Shown piece after piece: positions 9,402 through 17,953 of a DNA stretch of 64,000 bases. The notes under the pieces were generated by a model that was given only the letters and a program-made list of their open reading frames with translations, made no database searches and was not told the DNA's origin. A program made the translations under genes and the position numbers. The stretch comes from Mesorhizobium sp. M7A.F.Ca.US.008.03.1.1 (GTDB taxonomy: Bacteria; Pseudomonadota; Alphaproteobacteria; Rhizobiales; Rhizobiaceae): NCBI RefSeq assembly GCF_003997495.1, contig NZ_RZRU01000003.1:186001-250000 (forward strand), read 5' to 3'. The first letter of the stretch is position 1; each line of letters begins with the position of its first letter.

Positions 9402-9851
9402 TCAGCCGCCGACCTTTTCGCCGAACGACGAAAAAAACTGTCCAGCCAGTTTCTTCGAGGTCGATTCGATCAGCCGGCTGCCGAGCTGTGCGATCTTGCC
9501 GCCGACATCGGCCTTGGCCGCGTAATTCAATATCGTGGCGTCGGGTCCATCTGCCGTCAGCGTCACGTCGGCGCCACCCTTGGCGAAGCCTGCAATGCCG
9601 CCCTTGCCTTCGCCCTGGATGGTGTAGGAGTGCGGCGGCTTCAGGTTCTTCAGCGTCACTTCGCCGTTGAACGTCGCCTTGATCGGTCCGATCTTCACCA
9701 CCACGGTTGCCGCCATCTCGGTCGGCGACTTCATCTCCAGGCTCTGGCAGCCGGGAATGGTCGCCTTCAACACCTCGGGATCGTTCAGCGCTTCCCACAC
9801 TTTTTGCAGCGGTGCGGCAATGCGCTCCTCGCCTTCGATCACCAAAGCCAT
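9402..9851 (-). CDS. CoxG-like SRPBCC family protein
   Basis: 149 aa, START/SRPBCC fold typical of carbon monoxide dehydrogenase subunit G. Family hallmarks are the start MALVIEGEERIAAPLQKVWEALND and the central PHSYTIQGEGKGGIAG..GGADV. CoxG proteins recruit CO-dehydrogenase-type molybdenum enzymes to the membrane, but many are orphan and bind other hydrophobic ligands. No cox genes are adjacent, so only the fold is claimed. Divergent from the dehydratase gene. Confidence 0.82.
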   Translation of the reverse strand: MALVIEGEERIAAPLQKVWEALNDPEVLKATIPGCQSLEMKSPTEMAATVVVKIGPIKATFNGEVTLKNLKPPHSYTIQGEGKGGIAGFAKGGADVTLTADGPDATILNYAAKADVGGKIAQLGSRLIESTSKKLAGQFFSSFGEKVGG

Positions 9852-9997
9852 GAAAACCTCCCGGACAAGACTGTCCGAACCCGTAACGCACGGCTTGGTG
9901 CGTGTCTATCGCACCAAAGTCCGGTTGCGACCGCACGCCCTCTTGCCTGCTCCCGCGCGTTGCCATATCGATTTGTCTTACAAATACGGAGACCATG

Positions 9998-11803
9998 ATG
10001 GCAGGCGCCCCCACCCATAAGAAAAAATTTCGCTCGCAGGAGTGGTTCGACAATCCCGACAATCCGGGCATGACGGCGCTCTATCTCGAGCGATACCTGA
10101 ATTACGGCCTGACGCGCGCCGAACTGATGTCCGGCAAGCCGCTGATCGGCATTGCCCAGACCGGCTCGGATCTGTCGCCTTGCAACCGCCACCATATCGA
10201 ACTGGCCAAGCGCGTGCGCGAAGGCATCGTCTCGATGGGCGGCATTCCTTTCGAATTCCCCTGCCATCCGATCCAGGAGACCGGCAAACGCCCGACCGCA
10301 GCACTTGACCGCAACCTTGCCTATCTCAGCCTGGTCGAGGTGCTTTACGGCTATCCGCTCGATGGCGTCGTGCTGACCATCGGTTGCGACAAGACGACGC
10401 CGGCGCTGCTGATGGCAGCGGCCACCGTCAACATCCCGGCCATCGCACTGTCGGTCGGCCCGATGCTCAACGGCTGGCACAAGGGCAAGCGCACCGGCTC
10501 CGGCACCATCGTCTGGGAATCGCGCCAGCGCCTGTCGGCCGGTGAGATCGGCTATGACGAGTTCATGGACATCGTCGCGTCTTCGGCACCGTCTACCGGC
10601 TATTGCAACACCATGGGCACTGCCACCACCATGAACTCGCTGGCCGAGGCGCTCGGCATGCAGCTGCCTGGCTCGGCCGCCATTCCCGCGCCCTACCGCG
10701 AGCGCGGCCAGATTTCCTATGAGACGGGAAAGCGCATCGTCGAGATGGTGCATGAGGATTTGAAGCCGTCCGACATCATGACGAGAGAGGCTTTCGAGAA
10801 CGCCATCGTCGTCAATTCGGCCATTGGCGGTTCGACCAACGCGCCGATCCATCTCAACGCCATCGCCCGCCACCTTGGACTCAAGCTCGACAATGACGAC
10901 TGGCAGACGGTCGGCCTCAATGTGCCGCTGCTGGTCAATTTGCAGCCGACCGGCGAATACCTCGGCGAGGACTACCATCATGCCGGCGGCGTGCCGGCGG
11001 TCATTGCCGAACTGATGAAGGGCGGGCTGTTGCCGCATCCCGGCGCGCGCACCGTCAACGGCAAGTCGATCGGTGAGAATAGCGAGGGCGTCGCCAACGA
11101 AAACCCCGACGTCATCCGCTCTGTCGCCAAGCCGCTGAAGGCCAATGCCGGCTTCATCAACCTCAGGGGCAATCTGTTCGATTCGGCGATCATGAAGACC
11201 AGTGGCATCTCGCCGGAATTCCGCGAGCGCTATTTGTCCAACCCCAAGGATCCCGAGGCTTTCGAAGGCAACGCCATGGTTTTCGACGGGCCGGAGGATT
11301 ACCACGCCCGCATCGACGACCCGGCACAAGGCATTGACGAACACACCATCCTGTTCATGCGTGGCGCTGGCCCGGTTGGCTATCCCGGCGGTGCCGAGGT
11401 CGTCAACATGCAGCCGCCGGCCTACCTCATCAAGAAGGGCATCCACGCGCTCGCCTGCATCGGTGACGGCCGCCAGTCGGGTACGTCGGGTTCGCCGTCG
11501 ATCCTAAACGCCTCGCCGGAAGCCGCCATCGGCGGCGGACTGGCGCTGCTCAAGACCGGCGACCGTGTCCGCATCGACCTGCGCAAGGGCACGGCCGATA
11601 TCCTCGTCACCGACGACGAGATCACCCGGCGTCGTGCCGAGTTGCAGAACAATGGCGGCTATCACTATCCCAAGCACCAGACGCCCTGGCAGGAGATCCA
11701 GCGCGGCATGGTCGCGCAGTTCTCGGAGGGAATGGTGCTGAAGCCGGCGGTGAAATACCAGGATGTCGCGCGCACCAGCGGCGTCCCAAGGGACAATCAC
11801 TGA
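9998..11803 (+). CDS. IlvD/Edd-family dehydratase, sugar-acid (L-arabonate/D-xylonate) type
   Basis: About 601 aa. It removes water from a dihydroxy acid using an Fe-S cluster and Mg2+. Cluster cysteines are visible in [12 protein letters not shown] (near 50), GCDKTTPA (near 128) and GYCNTMGTA (near 200). Length and motif wording fit the pentonate dehydratase subgroup better than the branched-chain amino-acid enzyme IlvD. Two adjacent ATGs (9995, 9998) follow GGAG; the second has the better spacing. No sugar transporter or aldolase gene is adjacent, so the substrate is uncertain. A strong terminator follows. Confidence 0.85.
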   Translation: MAGAPTHKKKFRSQEWFDNPDNPGMTALYLERYLNYGLTRAELMSGKPLIGIAQTGSDLSPCNRHHIELAKRVREGIVSMGGIPFEFPCHPIQETGKRPTAALDRNLAYLSLVEVLYGYPLDGVVLTIGCDKTTPALLMAAATVNIPAIALSVGPMLNGWHKGKRTGSGTIVWESRQRLSAGEIGYDEFMDIVASSAPSTGYCNTMGTATTMNSLAEALGMQLPGSAAIPAPYRERGQISYETGKRIVEMVHEDLKPSDIMTREAFENAIVVNSAIGGSTNAPIHLNAIARHLGLKLDNDDWQTVGLNVPLLVNLQPTGEYLGEDYHHAGGVPAVIAELMKGGLLPHPGARTVNGKSIGENSEGVANENPDVIRSVAKPLKANAGFINLRGNLFDSAIMKTSGISPEFRERYLSNPKDPEAFEGNAMVFDGPEDYHARIDDPAQGIDEHTILFMRGAGPVGYPGGAEVVNMQPPAYLIKKGIHALACIGDGRQSGTSGSPSILNASPEAAIGGGLALLKTGDRVRIDLRKGTADILVTDDEITRRRAELQNNGGYHYPKHQTPWQEIQRGMVAQFSEGMVLKPAVKYQDVARTSGVPRDNH

Positions 11804-11851
11804 TTATTCCAAGGGATAATCATCGATTATTCCTGCCCGACAATCACTGAT
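11792..11851. repeat. Short local duplication at the dehydratase 3' end
   Basis: GACAATCACTGAT occurs at 11792-11804, where it includes the stop codon of the dehydratase gene, and again at 11839-11851. GATTATTCC also occurs twice (11802-11810 and 11825-11833). It looks like a recent duplication of the end of the gene. Confidence 0.55.
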
Positions 11852-11859
11852 GCAGGATC

Positions 11860-11901
11860 GACGACAGGCTGCCTGACTATTCAGGCAGCCTGTCGTCTTT
11901 T
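11860..11901 (+). terminator. Intrinsic terminator after the dehydratase gene
   Basis: A perfect 17-bp stem (GACGACAGGCTGCCTGA pairing with 11881-11897), CTAT loop and TTTT tail, 57 bases after the stop codon. The strongest rho-independent terminator seen in the window. Confidence 0.9.
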
Positions 11902-11946
11902 CGTTCCGCGCGCGTCTCGGTAGCAGGTCGAGAACTGTCGTCATCC

Positions 11947-11975
11947 TTGACAAGCACGCGCAACAAATCCACCAT
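11947..11975 (+). promoter_or_regulatory. Candidate sigma-70-type promoter of the chromate operon
   Basis: A consensus -35 TTGACA (11947-11952) is followed after 17 bases by CACCAT (11970-11975), a weak -10. It lies about 85 bases before the chrB-like start. Predicted from sequence only. Confidence 0.45.
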
Positions 11976-12060
11976 CATGACAAGGGGTGCATCGCGACGA
12001 CCCCGTGAGGCGTCAGCCCAACGTTCGCGTCCAAACTTCTCTTCCAAGGAGGTGGACGCC

Positions 12061-12879
12061 ATGCCGTCAACAACCGCTATCACCGTACCGCAATTGTCCC
12101 GGCTCATCGGTCTGCCGGGCGCGCCTGTCATTATCGATGTTCGCGTCGATGACGATTTCGACGCCGATCCGCGCCTTTTGCCGGCCTCGTGCCGGCGCGA
12201 CTTCAAAACCGTTTCGAACTGGGCGGCCGGGTTCGCCGGCAAGCCGGTGGCCGTCGTCTGCCAGAAGGGGCAAAAGCTCTCGCAAGGCGTCGTTGCATGG
12301 CTGCGCCACGAGGGGATCGCCGCAGAATCACTTGAAGGGGGCTTAGAGGCCTGGCGCGATGCCGGGGGGCTTCTGGTCCGCACCGCCAAGATGCCGCCAC
12401 GCAATGAAAAGGGCGCCACCGTCTGGGTGACGCGATCACGCCCGAAGGTCGACCGCATCGCTTGCCCATGGCTGATCCGGCGTTTTCTCGACCCCGACGC
12501 GGTGTTCCTGTTTGTCGAACCCGCTGAAGTATTGGCTGTTGCCGACCGCTTTCAGGCCATGCCGTTCGACATCGACAATGTGTTCTGGAGCCATCGTGGC
12601 GAACGCTGCGCCTTCGACACGATGATCGAGGAGTTCGGGTTGGAATTCGAGGCGCTCGATCGCCTGGCTGCAATCGTCCGTGCGGCCGACACTGCAAGCC
12701 TCGACCTGGTGCCCCAGGCCGCCGGCTTTCTGGCTGCCTCGCTTGGCCTGTCGCGTATGTTCCGCGACGACCTTGAACAACTGGAAGCAGGCATGCTGCT
12801 CTATGATGCGTTCTTCCGCTGGTGTCGCGACGCCACGGAAGAAACGCACAACTGGCCCGCTGCAGGTAAGCCGTCATGA
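12061..12879 (+). CDS. chrB: ChrB-like chromate resistance protein with rhodanese domain
   Basis: 272 aa. An N-terminal rhodanese domain (about 1-110) has the active-site cysteine in VVCQKGQKLS. The C-terminal ChrB domain (about 118-265) begins WVTRSRPKVDRIACPWLIRRF. ChrB-type proteins accompany the chromate exporter ChrA and are implicated in chromate sensing. The start was chosen because AAGGAGGTGG, near a perfect ribosome site, sits seven bases before this ATG; upstream in-frame ATGs lack one. It overlaps chrA by four bases (ATGA). Confidence 0.88.
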   Translation: MPSTTAITVPQLSRLIGLPGAPVIIDVRVDDDFDADPRLLPASCRRDFKTVSNWAAGFAGKPVAVVCQKGQKLSQGVVAWLRHEGIAAESLEGGLEAWRDAGGLLVRTAKMPPRNEKGATVWVTRSRPKVDRIACPWLIRRFLDPDAVFLFVEPAEVLAVADRFQAMPFDIDNVFWSHRGERCAFDTMIEEFGLEFEALDRLAAIVRAADTASLDLVPQAAGFLAASLGLSRMFRDDLEQLEAGMLLYDAFFRWCRDATEETHNWPAAGKPS

Positions 12880-14264
12880 CCATTCTTGTCCCGGACAATA
12901 AGGCGGTGACCGGCGAGCCGCCGGCTGCGCCGACCTTCGCGGAAGCCACGAAGGTGTGGGCGAAAATCGGACTGCTCAGTTTCGGCGGGCCGGCCGGACA
13001 GATCGCCTTGATGCACAAGGAACTGGTCGAGGAACGCCGCTGGATCGGCGAGCAGCGTTTCCTGCATGCGCTGAACTACTGCATGCTGCTGCCTGGCCCG
13101 GAAGCCCAGCAACTCGCCATCTATGTCGGCTGGCTGCTGCACAGGACGATCGGCGGCCTTGTCGCCGGCATCCTGTTCGTCGTGCCGGGCGCGCTCGTCA
13201 TGCTCGCCTTGAGCGGCCTTTACATGCTCTACGGCGACATGCCGCTCGTCGCGGCGCTGTTTTTCGGGGTGAAGGCGGCGGTGCTTGCCATTGTCATCGA
13301 GGCGGTGATCCGGATCGGGAGGCGCGCCCTCAAGAACCGGGTCATGGTGTCGATCGCGGTCGCGGCGTTCATCGCCATCTATGCGTTGAATGTGCCGTTT
13401 CCGCTCATCGTCCTGTTCGCCGGCCTGACCGGATGGCTGGGGGATCGCATTGCTCCCGGCCTGTTTTCCGGCTCGGCCCATGGCAAGGACGATGTTACCG
13501 ACTTCAAGGGAGCGGTCGACTTGATGTTCGAACGCGGCGAACTCGCCCATGTCAAACCGACCAGATGGCATGCACCGCGCACCGTCGCCATCTGGCTGCC
13601 GCTCTGGCTCGGGCCTGTTCTTGCGATCTGGTGGTTCACCGGCTCTGCAAGCGTCTGGACCGAGATAGGCCGGTTCTTCAGTCTCATGGCGGTCGTCACC
13701 TTCGGTGGCGCCTATGCGGTGCTTGCCTATGTCGCGCAGGCAGCCGTCCAGTCCTTCGGCTGGCTGGCGCCTGGTGAAATGGTCGATGGCCTTGGGCTTG
13801 CCGAAACGACGCCAGGGCCGCTCATCCTGGTGCTGCAGTTCGTCGGCTTCATCGCCGCGTTCCGCCATTCCGGATCGCTGGACCCGTTGCTTGCCGGATC
13901 GCTGGGGGCGCTGCTTACCCTGTGGGTAACGTTCACGCCCTGCTTCTTCTGGATATTCCTCGGCGCGCCCTACATCGAGGCCCTGCGCGGCAACAAGGCC
14001 TTGTCGGCCGCACTGGGCGCGATCACCGCCGCCGTTGTCGGGGTGATCATGAATCTGGCCCTATGGTTTGGCCTGCACGTCATCTTCCGTGAGGTGCACG
14101 CGACGGGCCTTGGCATGAACGTGCCGGTGCTTTCGTCGATCGACTGGCGCGCGGCCTTGCTTTCGGGTGCCGCCATGATCGCCATCCTGAAGCTGAAAGT
14201 CGGCATGCTGCCGACACTCGCGCTATCCGCCCTTGCGGGGGTCTTGCTGGCAGCGGCTGGTTAG
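12876..14264 (+). CDS. chrA: Chromate efflux transporter, CHR family
   Basis: 462 aa long-chain ChrA with two homologous halves. The first has the FGGPAGQIALMH motif near residue 35; the second, starting near 260, has the matching FGGAYAVLAYVAQ. About ten to twelve hydrophobic segments place it in the inner membrane, where it exports chromate (and may carry sulfate). Translation is coupled to the chrB-like gene by an ATGA overlap. Length fits bidomain ChrA proteins. Confidence 0.93.
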   Translation: MTILVPDNKAVTGEPPAAPTFAEATKVWAKIGLLSFGGPAGQIALMHKELVEERRWIGEQRFLHALNYCMLLPGPEAQQLAIYVGWLLHRTIGGLVAGILFVVPGALVMLALSGLYMLYGDMPLVAALFFGVKAAVLAIVIEAVIRIGRRALKNRVMVSIAVAAFIAIYALNVPFPLIVLFAGLTGWLGDRIAPGLFSGSAHGKDDVTDFKGAVDLMFERGELAHVKPTRWHAPRTVAIWLPLWLGPVLAIWWFTGSASVWTEIGRFFSLMAVVTFGGAYAVLAYVAQAAVQSFGWLAPGEMVDGLGLAETTPGPLILVLQFVGFIAAFRHSGSLDPLLAGSLGALLTLWVTFTPCFFWIFLGAPYIEALRGNKALSAALGAITAAVVGVIMNLALWFGLHVIFREVHATGLGMNVPVLSSIDWRAALLSGAAMIAILKLKVGMLPTLALSALAGVLLAAAG

Positions 14265-14328
14265 ACAGCACCGCCCTTTGCAATCCGCTTGCCCACCACC
14301 TAAGTGGGCTGGAACGGAAGGAAACATC

Positions 14329-14727
14329 ATGGCCGGACGGCGCTCTTCCCTAGGCTTCCTCGGAATGTTCGGCCGTTCGGGCGACTTGAGGCAGCTCGAC
14401 GCCGCATTGCGCGGCGCCGATCTGCATCCAGCCCTTGTGCCGGAGGGCGTGAAGCTTACCCTCGTCAATCTCCTGAAGGATCGCTGGCCCGACGAGCCGC
14501 CACCGGGCACCTATGCGTCGGTGGCACAATTATGCAGCTATTGCATCGCGGGTCCCGAAACCTTCGAGCAAGCCAATGGCCATGAGCGGACGCTGGAAGC
14601 CGAGCGCCGCATCGAGGCGGCGCTTGGAACCGGCGACAGCCTCGACGCGCAGATCGTGCTGATGACGCTGCATGCCAAGCTCATCAACGCTGAAGTCGTC
14701 GACCGATACGGGCTCAGCGCGGAATGA
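14329..14727 (+). CDS. Conserved hypothetical protein, third gene of the chromate operon
   Basis: 132 aa, soluble, starts MAGRRSSLGFLGMFGRSGD. GGAAGGAA lies about six bases upstream of the ATG. There is no signal peptide or membrane segment, and I do not recognise a named domain. The body is mostly helical with conserved-looking acidic patches. It starts 64 bases after chrA in the same direction and is probably co-transcribed, so a link to chromate or oxidative stress is plausible but unproven. Confidence 0.7.
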   Translation: MAGRRSSLGFLGMFGRSGDLRQLDAALRGADLHPALVPEGVKLTLVNLLKDRWPDEPPPGTYASVAQLCSYCIAGPETFEQANGHERTLEAERRIEAALGTGDSLDAQIVLMTLHAKLINAEVVDRYGLSAE

Positions 14728-14773
14728 CGCGAAAAGCAAGATCTGCTTGATTCTCCTAAGGCAGCCGAGCCGT

Positions 14774-16003
14774 TCAGGCCCGGCTGATCTCCTCGAGATA
14801 CCAGCCGATGTAGCGCAGTTCGTTGTATTCCATCGGCGCGATAGGTCCGGGCACGAAATAGTGCGAGCGCACGCCGCGCGCGGTGTGCTCGATGATCTTC
14901 TTGTCCTCTTCGGTGGTGATCTTCCACAGCCAGGTCAGCTTCTCCAGATCGTAGTCCTGACCCTCGACCGCGTCGCCGCGCACCAGCCAGATCAGTTCCA
15001 TCTCGCAGGTACCAGCCGTTTTCGGGATGAATCGGTAGATCATGCCGTGATCGGGATAGCAGACGAGGAAGGTCGTGCCGCCGAGATGGATGGAGGTGAC
15101 GCCACCGTCATAGTCGGTGAAGCGGCCCATCAGCGGGGCCACCGGAGAGCCGTCCTGGCTGCCGCTGGAAACGCCGTCATAGAGCGCGTAGCGGAAGGTG
15201 TGGATTGCTTCCTGACCGGCCGCCGAGTTCTGCCAGCGGTTGGCGCTGCCGATCTCGATGCCGAGCGCGCAGGTGCGCTGCTCCATCGCCGCATTGAGCT
15301 GCTCGATCATCTCGGCTGGTTTTTCCAGCGCATGCGTCTGCGAATACTCCGGATGCGCCGGCCCGCAATGGTAACATTCTACATAGTTCTCGACGGCGAG
15401 CTTCCAGTTGGCGTCGAGCGGGTAGGACTGACGATACGCCACCTTGGCTTCGCCCCAGCCATATTGGCCGCAGCTCGTGCGCAGCGACTGTTCGATCGGA
15501 TCGAAATCGAGCGGCGTCTCGGCGAAGGAAATGAAGACCAGACCGGATGCGACGCGGACATGAAGCTTCTTCAGACCGTGCGCCGTGCGGTCGAAATCCT
15601 TCGGCATCAGGCGGGCAGCGCGCAACGATCCGTCATTGGAATAGGTCCAGGCGTGGTAGGGGCACACGAACATCTTCGCGTTGCCCTTCTCCTTGGTGCA
15701 GACCTCGGCGCCGCGATGGCGGCAGACATTGAGCATGGCATGCACGGTGCCATCCATGCCGCGTGTCAGGATGACCGCCTCGTCGCCCAGTTTGAACAGC
15801 TCGAAATCGCCGGGATTCGGGATAACGCTGGCATGGGCCAGGCAATGCCAGTGGCGGCGAAAGACACGTTCCATGTCCCGCTCGAAGATCGTCGGGTCAT
15901 GATAGAAGGCACGTACCAGGCCGTGGCCTGGCCGATGAGATGCCACCAGCCGATCGATCGCGTCGCCGTCGGTGAGGGCTTGCTGGATAGGATGCACACT
16001 CAT
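14774..16003 (-). CDS. Rieske-type aromatic-ring/amine oxygenase, alpha subunit
   Basis: 409 aa. The Rieske [2Fe-2S] ligands are CRH near residue 95 and CPYH about 18 residues later. The mononuclear iron site is visible in ENYVECYHCGPAH (His-x4-His). Such monooxygenases either hydroxylate rings or oxidatively demethylate quaternary amines (GbcA- and stachydrine-demethylase-like). The neighbouring MttB-family gene favours the amine role. No reductase gene is adjacent. The ATG at 16003 was chosen (start MSVHPIQQALTDGDAI); an upstream ATG would add 26 atypical residues. Confidence 0.88.
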   Translation of the reverse strand: MSVHPIQQALTDGDAIDRLVASHRPGHGLVRAFYHDPTIFERDMERVFRRHWHCLAHASVIPNPGDFELFKLGDEAVILTRGMDGTVHAMLNVCRHRGAEVCTKEKGNAKMFVCPYHAWTYSNDGSLRAARLMPKDFDRTAHGLKKLHVRVASGLVFISFAETPLDFDPIEQSLRTSCGQYGWGEAKVAYRQSYPLDANWKLAVENYVECYHCGPAHPEYSQTHALEKPAEMIEQLNAAMEQRTCALGIEIGSANRWQNSAAGQEAIHTFRYALYDGVSSGSQDGSPVAPLMGRFTDYDGGVTSIHLGGTTFLVCYPDHGMIYRFIPKTAGTCEMELIWLVRGDAVEGQDYDLEKLTWLWKITTEEDKKIIEHTARGVRSHYFVPGPIAPMEYNELRYIGWYLEEISRA

Positions 16004-16033
16004 TTGTCGTTCTGCCCGATGGTTGATCCCGGA

Positions 16034-16077
16034 GCAATTCCAGGAAAAGTGTGAAGCGGTTTCTGTTCGGAATTGCG
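16034..16077. repeat. Rhizobial-type intergenic repeat, copy 1
   Basis: About 44 bp, bounded by GCAATTCC and GGAATTGC in inverse orientation, with the internal text AGGAAAAGTGTGAAGCGG. It lies upstream of the Rieske gene. Nearly the same unit occurs 57 bases on and at 40107. Confidence 0.75.
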
Positions 16078-16090
16078 TCAAACGAAGAGC

Positions 16091-16134
16091 GCAATTCCAG
16101 GAAAAGTGTGAAGCGGTTTTCCGTCCTGAATTGG
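16091..16134. repeat. Rhizobial-type intergenic repeat, copy 2
   Basis: Tandem partner of copy 1 in the same orientation, sharing GCAATTCCAGGAAAAGTGTG and the following AAGCGGTTT. The right end is degenerate (CCTGAATTGGC). It fills most of the gap between the mttB-type stop and the Rieske start. Confidence 0.75.
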
Positions 16135-16175
16135 CTCCGGGTGGTGGCTGTATGGCTGCACGAACTCGTCTCCGG

Positions 16176-17765
16176 TCAGCCGCCCATATGCTTGCGCGGC
16201 AGGTGGATCAGGCTGCCGAAACGGGCACGCAATCTGTCGTCGACCTGTTTTGGCACGTGGCGCGGAAAACGTTCGGCAAGAATGCGCTTCTTCTCGGTGA
16301 TCGCACGCAACAATATATCAGGCCGGCCTTTTTCGTTCCATTCCTTCGGCGAGGAACGATCGCCGAGGGCAGGATAGAAGTGCCCGGTCTGCATCAGCTT
16401 GAGCGTTTGTTCGTTGTCGAGATAGTGGCCCGGACCCTTGAGACAGACCTCGGCGATGCTGTCAATCGACAGGGCCTCGTCAGTCACGTCGATGCCACGC
16501 GCGCAGCCCAGGCAATGACCGAGCATGTCGTTGTCGATGACCAGGCTCTCCAGGCAGAAGCCGAGCAGCGAGGCATGCATGCCGGCCGCCTCGTAGACGA
16601 GGTTGAGGCCGGAGAGACCGGCCATCACATTGGTGATACCCTTTTCGTAGCCGGACTGAATATCGGGCAGTTTCGAATCCGTCATGCCGGCGGCGGAGCC
16701 GCCGGGCAGATCGTAGAATTGCGCCATCTGGGCACAGGCCGCCGTTGCCACCGACTGCTCGGCCGACCCGCCCGCCATGGCGCCGGTGCGCAGGTCCGAC
16801 ATGAACGGCCATGCGCCGAAGATCGCCGGATGGCCGGGCTTGAGCGCGTTGACATAGATCAGGCCGGCCAGCACTTCGGCCACTGCCTGCACGACCGCGC
16901 CGGCCATCGCCGCGGGTGCCGTGGTGCCGGACTGCCCGGTTGACAGCAGCAGGATCGGGATGCCGCCTTCGACGCAGGCCTCAAGCACGCCGCAGGCATC
17001 CTCGGCGAACTTCATCGGCGGCACGACGAATGAGTTGGAGTTGGAAACGAATGGCCGGGCGCGGAAATTCTCCTCGCCGCCGGCGATGGCGTACAGCATT
17101 TCAAGCGCAGGCTTCACGTTCTCACGCACGGTGAAGGATGTTCCGACGTGCTTCGATGTTCCCATCACGCAGGCATAAAGCGTGTTGAAATCCATCTCGA
17201 GCGGATCGGCGATGTCGCGCGCCACCATCGGCCGCTGGAAGAAATGGATGTTGTCCAGCCCGTCGACGATGCGGGCGGCATCATAAATATCCTGCAGCTT
17301 GGACTCGCGGTACTCGCGCTTCTCCAGATCCACCAGGTGCACGGCGATGCCTGCCGTGCCGTAGTGCACGCGCTTGCCCTGGACCACCATGTCGTGCCTG
17401 GAGTCCTGGCCATGAAGCGTGAAATGTCGTGCCGCCCGCTTGATGGTGTCGAGCACGAGCGCGCGCGGAAAGCGGACCCGGCCATCGTCGCCATGGACCG
17501 CCCCCACCTTGGTCAGCACCTTTATGCAGGAAGGAATGGCGTTGGCGAAACCCACTGTCTCCAGAAGCGTCAGCACGCCCTCGTGGATACGCTCGCGGTC
17601 ATCCCCGCGCAGCGGCCCGTAGCCGCCGCCCTCGATGGCCTTGTGCTGTGGTCCGGTATCCTCCTCCAGGGGAGATGATCGCATGGCGTGTCCTGTTTCG
17701 CGAAGACCGGAGCGTTGCGGACGACGGTTCGCCGGCGTGTCCTGCTGTTCGACAGCCACTGGCAT
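16176..17765 (-). CDS. MttB-family (trimethylamine methyltransferase-like) protein, non-pyrrolysine
   Basis: 529 aa TIM-barrel methyltransferase of the MttB superfamily. Archaeal trimethylamine enzymes use an in-frame UAG for pyrrolysine; this frame runs through without one, so it is a non-Pyl homologue, a group that includes glycine-betaine and other quaternary-amine demethylases. These pass the methyl group to a corrinoid protein, but no corrinoid-protein gene is visible here. The ATG at 17765 follows GGTGGAG. It lies upstream of and co-directional with the Rieske gene, and downstream of the MocR gene past a terminator. Confidence 0.88.
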   Translation of the reverse strand: MPVAVEQQDTPANRRPQRSGLRETGHAMRSSPLEEDTGPQHKAIEGGGYGPLRGDDRERIHEGVLTLLETVGFANAIPSCIKVLTKVGAVHGDDGRVRFPRALVLDTIKRAARHFTLHGQDSRHDMVVQGKRVHYGTAGIAVHLVDLEKREYRESKLQDIYDAARIVDGLDNIHFFQRPMVARDIADPLEMDFNTLYACVMGTSKHVGTSFTVRENVKPALEMLYAIAGGEENFRARPFVSNSNSFVVPPMKFAEDACGVLEACVEGGIPILLLSTGQSGTTAPAAMAGAVVQAVAEVLAGLIYVNALKPGHPAIFGAWPFMSDLRTGAMAGGSAEQSVATAACAQMAQFYDLPGGSAAGMTDSKLPDIQSGYEKGITNVMAGLSGLNLVYEAAGMHASLLGFCLESLVIDNDMLGHCLGCARGIDVTDEALSIDSIAEVCLKGPGHYLDNEQTLKLMQTGHFYPALGDRSSPKEWNEKGRPDILLRAITEKKRILAERFPRHVPKQVDDRLRARFGSLIHLPRKHMGG

Positions 17766-17905
17766 GAAAGCACTCCACCTTCGTCGGCAGGAACTCGTGG
17801 CGGTTGGTCCACCATCGGCCTGCTTCTTCCCCTGACGCCGACTATGCCGCCGGCACTGGCCCATCCTATGAGCCAGCTGGCCCAGTTGCATGTGCCAGAA
17901 CTAAA

Positions 17906-17936
17906 ATGCCGGAGCCGCTGCGAGCGGCTCCGGCAT
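17906..17936 (-). terminator. Intrinsic terminator of the MocR-type gene
   Basis: A perfect 14-bp stem (ATGCCGGAGCCGCT with its complement) and a three-base loop. Read on the minus strand it is followed by TTTTAG, and it sits 18 bases after the MocR stop codon. It separates the regulator from the mttB-type gene. Confidence 0.85.
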
Positions 17937-17953
17937 GAGAGATCGGCGATGGA

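Noticed and set aside
9839..11446. A 535-codon minus-strand frame opposite the dehydratase gene
   Set aside because: The dehydratase carries all cluster cysteines and a terminator; the antisense product has composition typical of a shadow frame.
16176..17765. In-frame UAG for pyrrolysine in the MttB-family gene
   Set aside because: The frame has no internal stop codon, so it is a non-pyrrolysine member.
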